64,000 nt of DNA, taken from positions 11,071-75,070 of the forward strand of contig JBOICV010000051.1 in NCBI GenBank assembly GCA_050740255.1. The letters are read 5' to 3'. The notes beneath the pieces are model-generated. The model searched no databases. It was not told the origin of the DNA and worked only from the letters and a program-made list of their open reading frames with translations. Origin of the DNA: JBOICV01 sp050740255. GTDB lineage: Bacteria > Pseudomonadota > Gammaproteobacteria > Nevskiales > JBOICV01. Positions 1 to 7,647 of this stretch are shown piece by piece. Position numbers and translations under genes: made by a program. How positions within the stretch are numbered: the stretch's first letter is position 1; each line of letters starts with the position of its first letter.

Positions 1-1
1 T

Positions 2-406
2 TTGCTGATCGAGACGGCCGTTGAGGATTTCAGCCTGCAGGCCGACCGCGAGCGCATCCGCATGACGCTGGACAATCTGATCTCCAACGCGGTGAAGTTC
101 GCGCCAGCGGGCGGTACCGTGTATATCAAGGCCCGCAAGCGGCCCAATTCCGGCGAACGGGATCTGATTACGATTGACATCGCTGACACCGGACCCGGCA
201 TTCCCGCCGAAGAACGGTCGCGAGTGTTCGACCCGTTTTACCAAGGTAAATCTGCCGGCGGCGGTTATTTGCGCGGAACCGGCATCGGCCTATCCGTCGT
301 GCGCGATTGCATTCATGCGCACCGCGGCACGATTCAAGTTATTGAAGGAGAGTACCCAGGTGCCCATCTTAGAATTCAGCTGCCGTCGCCGCCTGCTGCG
401 CGCTAG
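2..406 (+). CDS. glrK: Sensor histidine kinase, C-terminal ATPase part (GlrK/QseE-like)
   Basis: This is the 3' end of a two-component sensor kinase; the start lies before the window, and the reading frame is already open at base 2. It shows the HATPase_c boxes in order: an N-box (DNLISNAVKFAP), a G1 box (DTGPGIP) and a G2 box (GTGIGLSVV). The family autophosphorylates a His in the missing DHp domain and passes the phosphate to a response regulator. The assignment as GlrK/QseE comes from context: a small lipoprotein and a GlrR-type sigma-54 regulator follow with overlapping reading frames, the same order as glrK-qseG-glrR in enterobacteria. The last 47 bases overlap the lipoprotein gene. Kinase identity is secure; the specific ortholog is inferred. 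Confidence 0.88.
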   Translation: MLIETAVEDFSLQADRERIRMTLDNLISNAVKFAPAGGTVYIKARKRPNSGERDLITIDIADTGPGIPAEERSRVFDPFYQGKSAGGGYLRGTGIGLSVVRDCIHAHRGTIQVIEGEYPGAHLRIQLPSPPAAR

Positions 407-923
407 CGCCAGCCTGGCGACGGCGCTCGCGCTAGCGGCTGCGGGCCTGCTCAGTAGCGGCTGCGAGACCTTGCAGGAGGTCGTTGCTCCGGAGCCGCCG
501 CCCGCCAGCACCGGCATGCTGTCATTGGAGCAGTATCTGGCCTATACGCGGCTGCTGACGGCGGCGCGTCCGGCACAACAGAAAAAAGTCTATCAGCAAG
601 CCGTTTCAGCCTACCGGCGCAATCCCACGCCGCATAACCAGCTGCGCTACGCGCTGACCTTGAGCGTGCTCGACAGTCCCTACGGCGACTCGGAGCAGGC
701 GCACAAGTTGTTCAAAGCGCTCGCCGCAACGCCGCTGCCGCGGGACCTGGGAGCGCTGGTCAATCTGCAGCTCCACGTGTTGCAGCATCGACGCGCGCTG
801 ACGGACCGAGTCGCCATACTGAGCAAAGCCTTGGACGATGCGGCGGCCAAAATCGATGCGCTGACCACGATCGAACAGAAACTGGAGCGACCCGCCCGCG
901 AGCAGGACATTATTCAACGATGA
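360..923 (+). CDS. qseG: QseG-like outer-membrane lipoprotein between kinase and regulator
   Basis: About 187 aa. I place the start at GTG 360 because AAGGAG sits about 9 bases upstream and because the product then begins with a short basic stretch, a hydrophobic segment and a lipobox (LLSSGC). An upstream in-frame ATG at 174 would bury this signal. The mature part is alpha-helical looking, with a C-terminal heptad-like region (IDALTTIEQKLE). It overlaps the kinase end by 47 bases and the regulator start by 4 bases (ATGA), so the three genes are probably translated together. In enterobacteria QseG modulates the QseE/GlrK sensor from the outer membrane; the same role here is inferred from position and lipoprotein nature, since sequence similarity in this family is low. 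Confidence 0.8.
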   Translation: MPILEFSCRRRLLRASASLATALALAAAGLLSSGCETLQEVVAPEPPPASTGMLSLEQYLAYTRLLTAARPAQQKKVYQQAVSAYRRNPTPHNQLRYALTLSVLDSPYGDSEQAHKLFKALAATPLPRDLGALVNLQLHVLQHRRALTDRVAILSKALDDAAAKIDALTTIEQKLERPAREQDIIQR

Positions 924-2260
924 GTGAACCCTGCGGCAAATTACTGCTGGTAGACGACGATCCGGACCTGCGGCGTCTGCTCAGCATCCGGCTGCGCGCG
1001 TCGGGTCACGCGGTCGAAACTGCCGATGGCGCGGCGCAAGCGCTGAACGTAATCCCGAGCTTCCAGCCGGATCTGGTGATCACCGATTTGCGCATGGAAC
1101 AGATGGACGGCATGCAATTGTTGCGCGAGCTGCAGCGCCTGCGGCCCGGCCTGCCGGTGCTGATCATCACCGCGCACGGCACCATCCCGGATGCGGTCCA
1201 GGCTACCCAGCACGGCGCCTTCGATTTTCTGACCAAACCGGTCGACAAGGATTTGCTGCTGCGGCGGGTCGGCGACGCGCTGCGGCTGTCCGGCGCCGCT
1301 ATGCCGGACGACGACTGGCACGCCGATATCGTCACCGGCAGTCAGGTCATGCTGGAGCTGCTGGCCGACGCGCGTCTGGTCGCGGGCTCGGATGTGAGCG
1401 TAATCATCACCGGCGACAGCGGCACCGGCAAGGAGCTGCTGGCACGCGCGATTCACAAGGCCAGCCCGCGCCGCGGCCACGAGTTCGTCGCCATCAACTG
1501 CGGCGCCATGCCTGAGAATCTGCTGGAATCGGAGCTGTTCGGGCACGAGAAAGGCGCCTTCACCGGCGCGACGCGCGATCACGCCGGACTGTTTCGCGCG
1601 GCCGCGGGTGGCACCGTTTTTCTCGATGAGATCGGCGACATGCCGCTGCCGCTGCAGGTGAAACTGCTGCGCGTATTGCAGGAGCGCGCTATCCGGCCGA
1701 TCGGCAGCACCCGCACGATACCGGTGGATGTGCGGGTGATCTCGGCCACCCATCGCGATTTGCTGAACACGATGGCTGAAGGCCGCTTCCGCGAAGACCT
1801 CTACTACCGCCTTAAAGTGGTGTCGCTGGCGCTGCCGCCGCTCGCGCGGCGTACCGGGGATATCCCGCTGCTGGTGGCGCACTTCCTCAAATTTCTCGCG
1901 GCCCGCCAGGACGGTCAAAGGAAAGTCTATTCGCCCGAGGCGATGGAGATGCTGGTCATGGCGGAGTGGCCCGGGAATGTGCGCCAGCTCTACAACATGG
2001 TGGAGCAGAACGTGGCGCTATCGCCGACGCCGGTCATCAGCGCCGCGCTGGTCGAAAAAGCCCTCGGCGGGGGCGGAAAATTACCCTCGTTCGCGCAGGC
2101 GCGCGACGAATTCACCCGGAATTATCTGATCCAGCTCTTGCAGATTACCGGCGCCAACGTCAGCCAGGCGGCGAAACTGGCCGAACGCAATCGCACGGAG
2201 TTCTATAAGTTGCTGGCGCGTCATCACGTAAGTCCGGCCGACTTCAAACAAAAGCACTAG
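920..2260 (+). CDS. glrR: Sigma-54-dependent response regulator GlrR/QseF
   Basis: 446 aa, close to the roughly 444 aa of E. coli GlrR. The receiver domain spans about residues 1-120, with acidic D12/D13, phospho-acceptor D56 (VITD), T84 and K106. The AAA+ domain follows: Walker A GDSGTGKE (165-172), the sigma-54-contacting GAFTGA loop (212-217) and Walker B VFLDE (233-237). The C-terminal Fis-type HTH lies near residues 410-440 (NVSQAAKLAERNRTEFY). When phosphorylated, such proteins form rings that remodel RNA polymerase-sigma-54. The ATG overlaps the stop of the QseG-like gene. Three TGTC-N10-GACA-like sites and a sigma-54 promoter lie just downstream, making them its likely targets. All key residues are present, so it should be active. 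Confidence 0.93.
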   Translation: MSEPCGKLLLVDDDPDLRRLLSIRLRASGHAVETADGAAQALNVIPSFQPDLVITDLRMEQMDGMQLLRELQRLRPGLPVLIITAHGTIPDAVQATQHGAFDFLTKPVDKDLLLRRVGDALRLSGAAMPDDDWHADIVTGSQVMLELLADARLVAGSDVSVIITGDSGTGKELLARAIHKASPRRGHEFVAINCGAMPENLLESELFGHEKGAFTGATRDHAGLFRAAAGGTVFLDEIGDMPLPLQVKLLRVLQERAIRPIGSTRTIPVDVRVISATHRDLLNTMAEGRFREDLYYRLKVVSLALPPLARRTGDIPLLVAHFLKFLAARQDGQRKVYSPEAMEMLVMAEWPGNVRQLYNMVEQNVALSPTPVISAALVEKALGGGGKLPSFAQARDEFTRNYLIQLLQITGANVSQAAKLAERNRTEFYKLLARHHVSPADFKQKH

Positions 2261-2279
2261 AAGGCTCCTCACTAACTCC

Positions 2280-2412
2280 TGTCGCCAAAAAGCGACGGCC
2301 TGCTTTCCAGCAAATCCCCATAAAACAGCGATTTCACGCTTTGCTGCAGCGCCAACTGTCGGCAATTCACGACAGTTTTGCGGGTTTTCACGGCTGTTTC
2401 CTGCTACCGACC
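2280..2412. promoter_or_regulatory. Three GlrR/QseF-type operator sites upstream of a sigma-54 promoter
   Basis: The published enterobacterial GlrR/QseF consensus is TGTC-N10-GACA. Here 2357-2374 matches exactly and is extended by flanking AAC/GTT. 2280-2297 matches except for the last base (TGTC-N10-GACG). 2395-2412 is a degenerate copy (TGTT-N10-GACC). Centres are spaced by about 77 and 38 bp, and all lie 60-200 bp upstream of the -24 element, as expected for enhancer sites. The number of sites (three) matches what is described upstream of glmY in E. coli. Binding itself is inferred. Confidence 0.78.
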
Positions 2413-2468
2413 GAAACGCCTCCGGTCATCTGTGCACACGAGTCTGTTTTTTAAGGATTTTTTTAGAT

Positions 2469-2483
2469 TGGCATGCAGCTTGC
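2469..2483 (+). promoter_or_regulatory. Sigma-54 (-24/-12) promoter
   Basis: TGGCATGCAGCTTGC places GG at 2470-2471 and GC at 2482-2483 with exactly ten bases between them, and matches the TGGCAY-N5-TTGC consensus. Transcription would begin near 2494-2496. It sits 57 bases beyond the last GlrR-like operator and faces the small terminated transcript and the lipoprotein gene at 2581. Confidence 0.85.
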
Positions 2484-2494
2484 CCTAGTTTTCG

Positions 2495-2567
2495 TAACGC
2501 GAGTCTGTGATCGTGACCCCCGGACGGTCTGCTCCTCCCCCTCCCGCTAGGCCGTCCGGGGTTTTTT
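2495..2567 (+). ncRNA. Candidate sigma-54-driven small RNA or attenuated leader
   Basis: Between the predicted start point and an intrinsic terminator there is room for a transcript of about 70 nt with no open reading frame. The 24-base loop of the terminator hairpin (2528-2551) is C/U-rich and contains CUCCUCCCCCUCCC, which is complementary to Shine-Dalgarno sequences and so could act as a seed. In E. coli the equivalent GlrR/sigma-54 target is the sRNA GlmY; I see no sequence resemblance to GlmY, only the regulatory layout. It could equally be a leader with read-through to the lipoprotein gene. Confidence 0.5.
2518..2567 (+). terminator. Intrinsic terminator within the sigma-54 transcript
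   Basis: A perfect 10-bp GC-rich stem (CCCCGGACGG at 2518-2527 with CCGTCCGGGG at 2552-2561) is followed by six T. It lies between the sigma-54 promoter and the Shine-Dalgarno (AGGAGA) of the next gene, so most transcripts should stop here unless the terminator is bypassed. Confidence 0.85.
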
Positions 2568-2580
2568 ATCAGGAGAGCGC

Positions 2581-2805
2581 ATGCATCACCCAGCAGCACC
2601 GCTATTCGTCGCAGCTATATTTTCGATAGCTATGTTGGTCGGCTGCGATTTGGACAGGCCGCAAGAATTGCCGCCCGATCTCGGCCCGACCGATTCCGGA
2701 GCAGAACGCAGTCCTGCGCCCGAATCCTTGGATCGGCTGAGCCAACCATTCGAGCCATTCGATCGTAGTCAACCGCAGCCCCGGCCGGTGTTTCACACCT
2801 GTTAG
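2581..2805 (+). CDS. Small proline-rich lipoprotein, unknown function
   Basis: 74 aa with a hydrophobic N-terminal segment and a lipobox ending LVGC, so it is probably exported and lipidated. The mature part is short, Pro/Asp/Gln-rich and low in complexity (DRPQELPPDLGP), without a recognisable domain. ATG 2581 has AGGAGA five to six bases upstream. It is the first gene after the sigma-54 promoter and terminator, and precedes a DUF1328-like membrane protein by 59 bases. An envelope-stress link through GlrR is inferred from position only. Confidence 0.6.
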   Translation: MHHPAAPLFVAAIFSIAMLVGCDLDRPQELPPDLGPTDSGAERSPAPESLDRLSQPFEPFDRSQPQPRPVFHTC

Positions 2806-2864
2806 AGACTGGGGAAGCGCAATCGGTTCGCTCAATTTCCGCAACACGCATAAGGAGTGTGCCC

Positions 2865-3095
2865 ATGCCAAATATTTTCTTCGCATCGCTGATTGATTTG
2901 CTGGTGGCAGGAACCGCCGGCATCTTCTGGTATTTGAACGCGCTTTCGAGCGTGGCCAAGCTGCTGTTTTTTCTTTTCCTGGGTTTGTTCGCCCTCAATC
3001 TGATCGTCGGCCTTATCGGCCGGCTGGCCGGCGAATGGAAAGATCAGGACGCTGGCGCCGTATTCGCACCCATTCCTGCCGCGTACAACGAATAG
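2865..3095 (+). CDS. Small DUF1328-like inner-membrane protein
   Basis: 76 aa from ATG 2865, chosen over an in-frame GTG six bases earlier because AAGGAG lies seven bases upstream of the ATG. Two hydrophobic helices are clear (about residues 5-24 and 29-52), the second with the AKLLFFLFLGLF...GLIGR pattern seen in YtjA/DUF1328 proteins. A short polar tail follows (EWKDQDAGAV). Members of the family are small stress-associated membrane proteins of unknown mechanism. It follows the small lipoprotein and is probably in the same sigma-54-controlled unit. Confidence 0.68.
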   Translation: MPNIFFASLIDLLVAGTAGIFWYLNALSSVAKLLFFLFLGLFALNLIVGLIGRLAGEWKDQDAGAVFAPIPAAYNE

Positions 3096-3231
3096 GCCGG
3101 AGCGGAGACCGCTAATGAATCATCATGAGAATTTGCCCGTACTGACACTCAAACACCGCCCGCATCGGGACGATCAAACGCTCCACCCGCAACCCGTCTG
3201 CATACTGAAGCGCTGCCACTCGCAAACTCGG

Positions 3232-3251
3232 TGCTTGGTTTATACCAAGCA
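3232..3251. repeat. Short inverted repeat in the 3096-3317 gap
   Basis: TGCTTGG (3232-3238) and CCAAGCA (3245-3251) form 7-bp arms around a 6-base AT-rich centre, 67-86 bases before the next start codon. The size and symmetry fit an operator for a dimeric regulator; a weak hairpin is the alternative. Nothing else is recognisable in 3096-3317. Confidence 0.4.
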
Positions 3252-3317
3252 TCCGCGCCGGCCGGCGCTACGCCAGCAATGGTCTGCCGCTCAGCGCGGC
3301 TGAAGGAAGCCCGACAA

Positions 3318-4154
3318 ATGCTTCCCCTGCGCCGCAATTTTCGCTTTCGCCCGCCACCTGACAGGATCAAAGCCTGGCACCCGATGGGGCCGCAGGTGAG
3401 TCACCTGCTCAACGCCCTGTCCATTTTCTTTCCTGTAGGCGAGCGTTTCTTCATTCATAGCGTGCGGCACTACCGCGACCGAATTGGCGACGCTGAGCTG
3501 CAGCAAGCTGTTACCGCGTTTATCGGCCAGGAGGCCCTGCACGGCCGCGAACATGAGCGATACAACCGCGCTCTGCTTGAAGCCGGACTGCCAGTGGAAC
3601 GCCTGGAGGCACAGGTCGCAGGCTTGCTCGAAACTTTCAAGCGACGCTTGCCGCCGGCGGCACAGCTTTCCGTCACCATCGCACTGGAGCATGTGACTGC
3701 GATTTTCGCTGATCTGCTGCTCAAGGAACCCAGTATTGTCGGCGGCGGCGAACCGCACTTGGCGACACTATGGCGCTGGCACGCGTTGGAGGAAACCGAG
3801 CACAAATCCGTCGCCTTCGACGTTTACGAACGTGCAGTGGGTCGCGACACCAAAGCCTATGCGCTGCGCTGCCTGGGATTGTGCGGCGCCAGCCTGATCT
3901 TCTTTACCTTGATCGCCCGCTACCAGCGGCAGTTGGTCAAGGCCGATCCGCAGGCCCGCGGCTGGAGCGGCTGGGCGGGGCTAAGCAGTTATTTGTTCGG
4001 CTCACCCGGCGCGCTGCGGCGATTGGCTGCGCCATGGCTGGGTTATTTCCGGCGGGATTTTCACCCCTGGGATTACGATAACCGCGCTTTTCTTGCGGAA
4101 CTCGACAAATTCAACCGCAAGCTGGAGGCTTTGCCGCTGCCGATCGCGGCGTGA
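3318..4154 (+). CDS. Predicted metal-dependent hydrolase (PF10118-like)
   Basis: 278 aa from ATG 3318, which has AAGGAAG about eight bases upstream; longer in-frame starts at 3231 lack such a site. The product looks like the COG3687/PF10118 'predicted metal-dependent hydrolase' family: FFPVGERFFI, an acidic/His helix FIGQEALHGREHERYN and a second one WHALEETEHKSVAFDVY. These E-x2-H-type pairs resemble the di-iron carboxylate helices of ferritin-like proteins. A hydrophobic segment around residues 185-205 may be a membrane or buried helix. The family often sits with lipid or steroid metabolism genes, but no substrate is known. It is a single gene with its own upstream gap. Confidence 0.78.
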   Translation: MLPLRRNFRFRPPPDRIKAWHPMGPQVSHLLNALSIFFPVGERFFIHSVRHYRDRIGDAELQQAVTAFIGQEALHGREHERYNRALLEAGLPVERLEAQVAGLLETFKRRLPPAAQLSVTIALEHVTAIFADLLLKEPSIVGGGEPHLATLWRWHALEETEHKSVAFDVYERAVGRDTKAYALRCLGLCGASLIFFTLIARYQRQLVKADPQARGWSGWAGLSSYLFGSPGALRRLAAPWLGYFRRDFHPWDYDNRAFLAELDKFNRKLEALPLPIAA

Positions 4155-4227
4155 TCTGGGCGAATAATAAGGCGGCTGATTTACCCAACGCGTTGTGGCC
4201 GCGCCTTCGCATAATGTATAAAGCGGC

Positions 4228-4509
4228 ATGCACCGCTTGAAATATCTTCTCTGCATCTGCCTGCTCGTTGTCAGCACGAGCTGCGCCCGCACCGCAACGC
4301 TGTTACCGCAAGCCGATTCGAGTTACAAAGTCGTGACCTTGGGCAAAGACCTGAAGGAAGCACGCAAGGCCGCGCGCGCCGAGGCGGAAACCGCCTGCCG
4401 GCGCGAAAAGGGCAAATACGAAGGGATAGCGGAAGACCCGCCCGAAACCATGCCCGACGGTCAAATCCGCTTGCGCTGGCGCTTCCGCTGCGTGGAGCGC
4501 GGCTACTAA
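4228..4509 (+). CDS. Small lipoprotein, unknown function
   Basis: 93 aa with a lysine/arginine start, a hydrophobic segment and a lipobox (VVSTSC). The mature domain is charged (LKEARKAARAEAETACRRE) and ends in RWRFRCVERGY with two further Cys that could form a disulfide. No family is recognised. The stop codon overlaps the T-tract side of the terminator serving the convergent gene. Confidence 0.62.
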   Translation: MHRLKYLLCICLLVVSTSCARTATLLPQADSSYKVVTLGKDLKEARKAARAEAETACRREKGKYEGIAEDPPETMPDGQIRLRWRFRCVERGY

Positions 4510-4543
4510 AAAAATAGGGCCGGGTTCTTAGCCCGGCCCTATT
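4507..4543 (-). terminator. Intrinsic terminator of the DUF4394 gene
   Basis: An 11-bp stem (ATAGGGCCGGG paired with CCCGGCCCTAT, loop TTCTTAG) is followed on the minus strand by seven or more T (the A-run at 4507-4514). It lies ten bases past the minus-strand stop. On the plus strand the 3' flank is not T-rich, so it mainly serves the minus-strand gene. Confidence 0.85.
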
Positions 4544-4552
4544 CACAAGATA

Positions 4553-6154
4553 CTACTGCGTGCGGATGGCGATCCCGCGGATGTTCAACGGCGTGCCGCC
4601 GCCGATGGGCATGGTGCCGACTTGCGTCGCTGCGCCAGTCGTAATATTGATGCTGTAAAGATTCGACGCTCCACCCACCCGCAGCGCCGCCAGCGCCAAG
4701 CCGTTCTGGCCGCCGGCGATATCGAAGCTGTTGAGCGGGGAATTTTCCACCGCAATGCCCAGCGCCCCAGTCGGCGTCAAGGTTCCGTTATTGGGCGGGT
4801 TTTGCAGCTTGAGCATGTCATCGCCCGAATCGATTACGAACAGTTCCGTCGTGGTGGCGCCGGCAAAGTTGTTGGTATAGGCCGCCGCCACGACGTTGCC
4901 GGCAGGGGTCAGGTTGGCGTCGGTAAAGGTGTTGCCGGCGTCCGGATTGACCACCCGCAGATTCTGTTCGGCATCGCTGACGACACGTAAAGCGACCGGA
5001 CCGGTCGGATTGAAATCCAGACCGAAGGCCGTGCCGCTCAGCGTGGTGAAGGGCGTTGTGGCATCCATAATGTCGGCGGAGAGGACCGAAGCCAGTGTCG
5101 CCGCGCCGGTCAAGGTGTTGAGCTGATAGACGCGGCCGCTGCTGCCCAGCGCGTAAAGCAAACCATTGGACGGTCGGAAATCGAGCCCGTGGATGTTTTC
5201 TGCGGCTTGCAGACCGCTGATCGCGCCGACCGTGGTCACGGTTTGCGGCGTGCCGGGTGCGAAACGCACCAGCGTATTGGTGTCCGTGACGCCGAATACC
5301 GTGATCTCCGGCGGCGCCAGCGTGAGTCCACGAATGATTTCGCCGCCGCCAATCGTGCCGATAATCGTTGCCAAACCGGTCGCAAGATTGATGCTGTAAA
5401 GCTGCGAATTGGCGCCGACATTGAGCGCGGCCAGCGCGCGGCCATTGCGGCCATCGATTTCGAAACCGGTAACGCCGGGGGTATTCACCCCGAGCGCACC
5501 GACGGGGATCAGCGTACCGTTGTTCGGTGGATTCTGGATATGCAGCGTGTCGCCGGCGGCACCAACGGCATCAATCACGTACAAGGTGGTAGCGCTCGCG
5601 CCGGGGACGCTGTTGGTATAGGCCGCAGCCACGACGTTGGGCGTGCCGGGATTCAGATTGTCATCGGTAAAGGTGTTGCCGGCGTCCGGATTCGCCACCC
5701 GCAGGTTCTGGCCGCTGTTGCCGACGATGCGTAAAGCCACCAGTTCGGTGGGATTGAAGTCCACGCCAAAGTCGGTGCCGCTCAGGCCGGCGAAAGGCGA
5801 TGAGGCATCGGTCGGATCCGCGGCCAGCGTCGAGGCCAGACTGGCCGCGCCGTTGAAAGTATTGAGCTGATACAGCCGGCCGTTGCTGCTCAGGCCGTAG
5901 AGCACGCCGGTGGACGGCCGGAAATCGATGCCGAGGATATTCTCACCCGCCTGCAGGCCGGAGATCGCGAGTATGCGCCGCGGTTGCTGCGGAAGATCGG
6001 AGTTGAATGAAATCAGCCGGTTCGAGGTGGTTACTGCGAACAAATCACCGAACTGAAAAACGTCATCGTCGTCATCGTTGCTGCAGCTATTCATCGATAG
6101 CACCGCTAACACCACGACCAAGCTGCGTAACCCGCCACGGGCAATAGTAAACAT
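4553..6154 (-). CDS. Lipoprotein with two tandem DUF4394 domains
   Basis: 533 aa. The signal peptide ends in a lipobox (MNSC, Cys24) followed by a run of five Asp. Two homologous halves follow: residues about 35-282 (DLFAVTTSNRLISFNS...) and 283-533 (TVFGVTDTNTLVRFAPG...). Each carries the same markers in order: ISGLQA.ENI.G.DFRPS, GRVYQLNT..GAA.LAS, G.DFNP, NLRV.NPDAGNTFTD, VVAAAYTN, LQNPPNNGTL and LYSIN..TG. This is the DUF4394 beta-propeller-like family, normally found as one domain; the duplication also shows at DNA level. No enzyme activity is known. A surface or periplasmic structural or binding role is possible. Confidence 0.85.
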   Translation of the reverse strand: MFTIARGGLRSLVVVLAVLSMNSCSNDDDDDVFQFGDLFAVTTSNRLISFNSDLPQQPRRILAISGLQAGENILGIDFRPSTGVLYGLSSNGRLYQLNTFNGAASLASTLAADPTDASSPFAGLSGTDFGVDFNPTELVALRIVGNSGQNLRVANPDAGNTFTDDNLNPGTPNVVAAAYTNSVPGASATTLYVIDAVGAAGDTLHIQNPPNNGTLIPVGALGVNTPGVTGFEIDGRNGRALAALNVGANSQLYSINLATGLATIIGTIGGGEIIRGLTLAPPEITVFGVTDTNTLVRFAPGTPQTVTTVGAISGLQAAENIHGLDFRPSNGLLYALGSSGRVYQLNTLTGAATLASVLSADIMDATTPFTTLSGTAFGLDFNPTGPVALRVVSDAEQNLRVVNPDAGNTFTDANLTPAGNVVAAAYTNNFAGATTTELFVIDSGDDMLKLQNPPNNGTLTPTGALGIAVENSPLNSFDIAGGQNGLALAALRVGGASNLYSINITTGAATQVGTMPIGGGTPLNIRGIAIRTQ

Positions 6155-6262
6155 GTCTGCTCCTTGATATGTAGCGCCGAATGCGGCAACAAACTTACCG
6201 AGTCAGCGTGTTTCCTTAGTACGCCGTTCCCAGGCATCCAGGACGCGCTGATTTAGTCTAGC

Positions 6263-7642
6263 TCACTGTATAGGGTGTTCTGCAAGCCGTTTCAGCAACT
6301 TAGCGTGGATGCCGCCAAAGCTGCCGTTGGACATCACGACCACCCGATCACCGGGTTTGGCCGCCTGGCCCACCGTCTGAACCAAACCGTCCAGATCGCC
6401 AATCACCTGCGCTCGTGCGCCGAGCGGCTTTACTGCAGCGGCGAGATCCCACTTAAGTTCCGGCCCCTGATACAGGAACGCCAGGTCGGCGCCCTTGAGC
6501 GATTCGGCCAGCTCACGTTGATGCAGGCCCATGCGCATCGTGTTCGAGCGCGGTTCCAGCACGGCGAGAATGCGCTGCTTGGGGAAGCGCGCCCGCAGGC
6601 CGGCGAGCGTGGTGGTGATCGCCGTCGGGTGATGGGCGAAGTCGTCGTAGACGGCGATGCCGTTGACTTCGCCGCGCAACTCCAGCCGGCGTTTTACATT
6701 CTTGAACCGGCTCAATGCCACGCAGGCCGCGGCCGGAGCGACGCCGGCATGACGCGCCGCGGCGATGGCAGCCAGAGCGTTGGCGACGTTGTGCTGGCCC
6801 AGTAATTCCCACTCAACGCGGCCCTGTGTTTGCTGTTTGAACCGCACTTCGAACCGGCTGCCGTCGGCCGCGAGCAACCGCGCTTGCCAGTCACCATCCG
6901 CACCAACGCCTTCGACCCCAAAACCTTCGACAGTGGTCCAGCAACCCATTTGTAAAACGCGTGTGAGGCTCACGTCCGCGGCATTGCTGACGATCAGGCC
7001 GCGCCCCGGCACCGTGCGCACCAGATGATGGAACTGCCGCTCGATGCTGGCGAGATCCGGAAAAATGTCGGCGTGGTCGTATTCGAGGTTATTAAGCACC
7101 GCAGTCAGCGGACGGTAATGCACGAACTTTGAGCGCTTGTCGAAGAAGGCGGTGTCGTATTCGTCCGCTTCCACCACGAAGTGGCGGCCTTCCCCCAGAC
7201 GCGCGGACATGCCGAAATTTTCCGGAATGCCGCCGATGAGAAAGCCGGGTTTTAACCCGGCGTGCTCCAGTATCCAGGCCAGCATGCTGCTGCTAGTGGT
7301 CTTGCCGTGCGTGCCGGCGACCGCGATCACGTGCCGGTCTTGCAGCACATGTTCGGCCAGCCATTGCGGGCCCGAGGTATAAGGCAGACCCTGGTCGAGC
7401 ACATATTCCATGGCGGCGTTGCCGCGCGAGATCACGTTGCCGACCAGGACCACATCCGGCGCCGGTTGCAGGTGTTCGGGTTGGTAGCCTTCCATCAAAC
7501 CGATTCCCAACTGTGCGAGCTGGGTACTCATCGGCGGATAGACGTTCTGGTCGGAACCCGTGACCTTGTGACCGGCGGCGCGAGCGAGCGCCGCAACGCC
7601 GCCCATGAAGGTGCCGCAAATGCCCAGGATATGCAGGTGCAC
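6263..7642 (-). CDS. mpl: UDP-N-acetylmuramate:L-Ala-gamma-D-Glu-meso-DAP ligase
   Basis: 459 aa. Mpl recycles murein tripeptide by ligating it to UDP-MurNAc using ATP, in the cytoplasm. The Mur-ligase plan is visible: an N-terminal nucleotide-binding fold (HILGICGTFMGGVAALA), the ATP loop GTHGKTTSSSM (about residue 110), NNLEYDHADIFPDL in the central domain and DDFAHHPTAI at the start of the C-terminal domain. Length agrees with the family. It starts with GTG, five bases after the stop of an upstream membrane-protein gene, so the two are probably co-transcribed. Confidence 0.95.
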   Translation of the reverse strand: MHLHILGICGTFMGGVAALARAAGHKVTGSDQNVYPPMSTQLAQLGIGLMEGYQPEHLQPAPDVVLVGNVISRGNAAMEYVLDQGLPYTSGPQWLAEHVLQDRHVIAVAGTHGKTTSSSMLAWILEHAGLKPGFLIGGIPENFGMSARLGEGRHFVVEADEYDTAFFDKRSKFVHYRPLTAVLNNLEYDHADIFPDLASIERQFHHLVRTVPGRGLIVSNAADVSLTRVLQMGCWTTVEGFGVEGVGADGDWQARLLAADGSRFEVRFKQQTQGRVEWELLGQHNVANALAAIAAARHAGVAPAAACVALSRFKNVKRRLELRGEVNGIAVYDDFAHHPTAITTTLAGLRARFPKQRILAVLEPRSNTMRMGLHQRELAESLKGADLAFLYQGPELKWDLAAAVKPLGARAQVIGDLDGLVQTVGQAAKPGDRVVVMSNGSFGGIHAKLLKRLAEHPIQ

Positions 7643-7647
7643 GCGCG

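Noticed and set aside
941..1918. Long open frame (325 codons) on the minus strand across glrR
   Set aside because: Its codon positions mirror the GC-skewed third positions of glrR, it has no ribosome site or domain, and the plus-strand gene carries every family motif.
3115..3303. 62-codon plus-strand frame before the PF10118-like gene
   Set aside because: No clear ribosome site, no domain, and it contains the operator-like palindrome.
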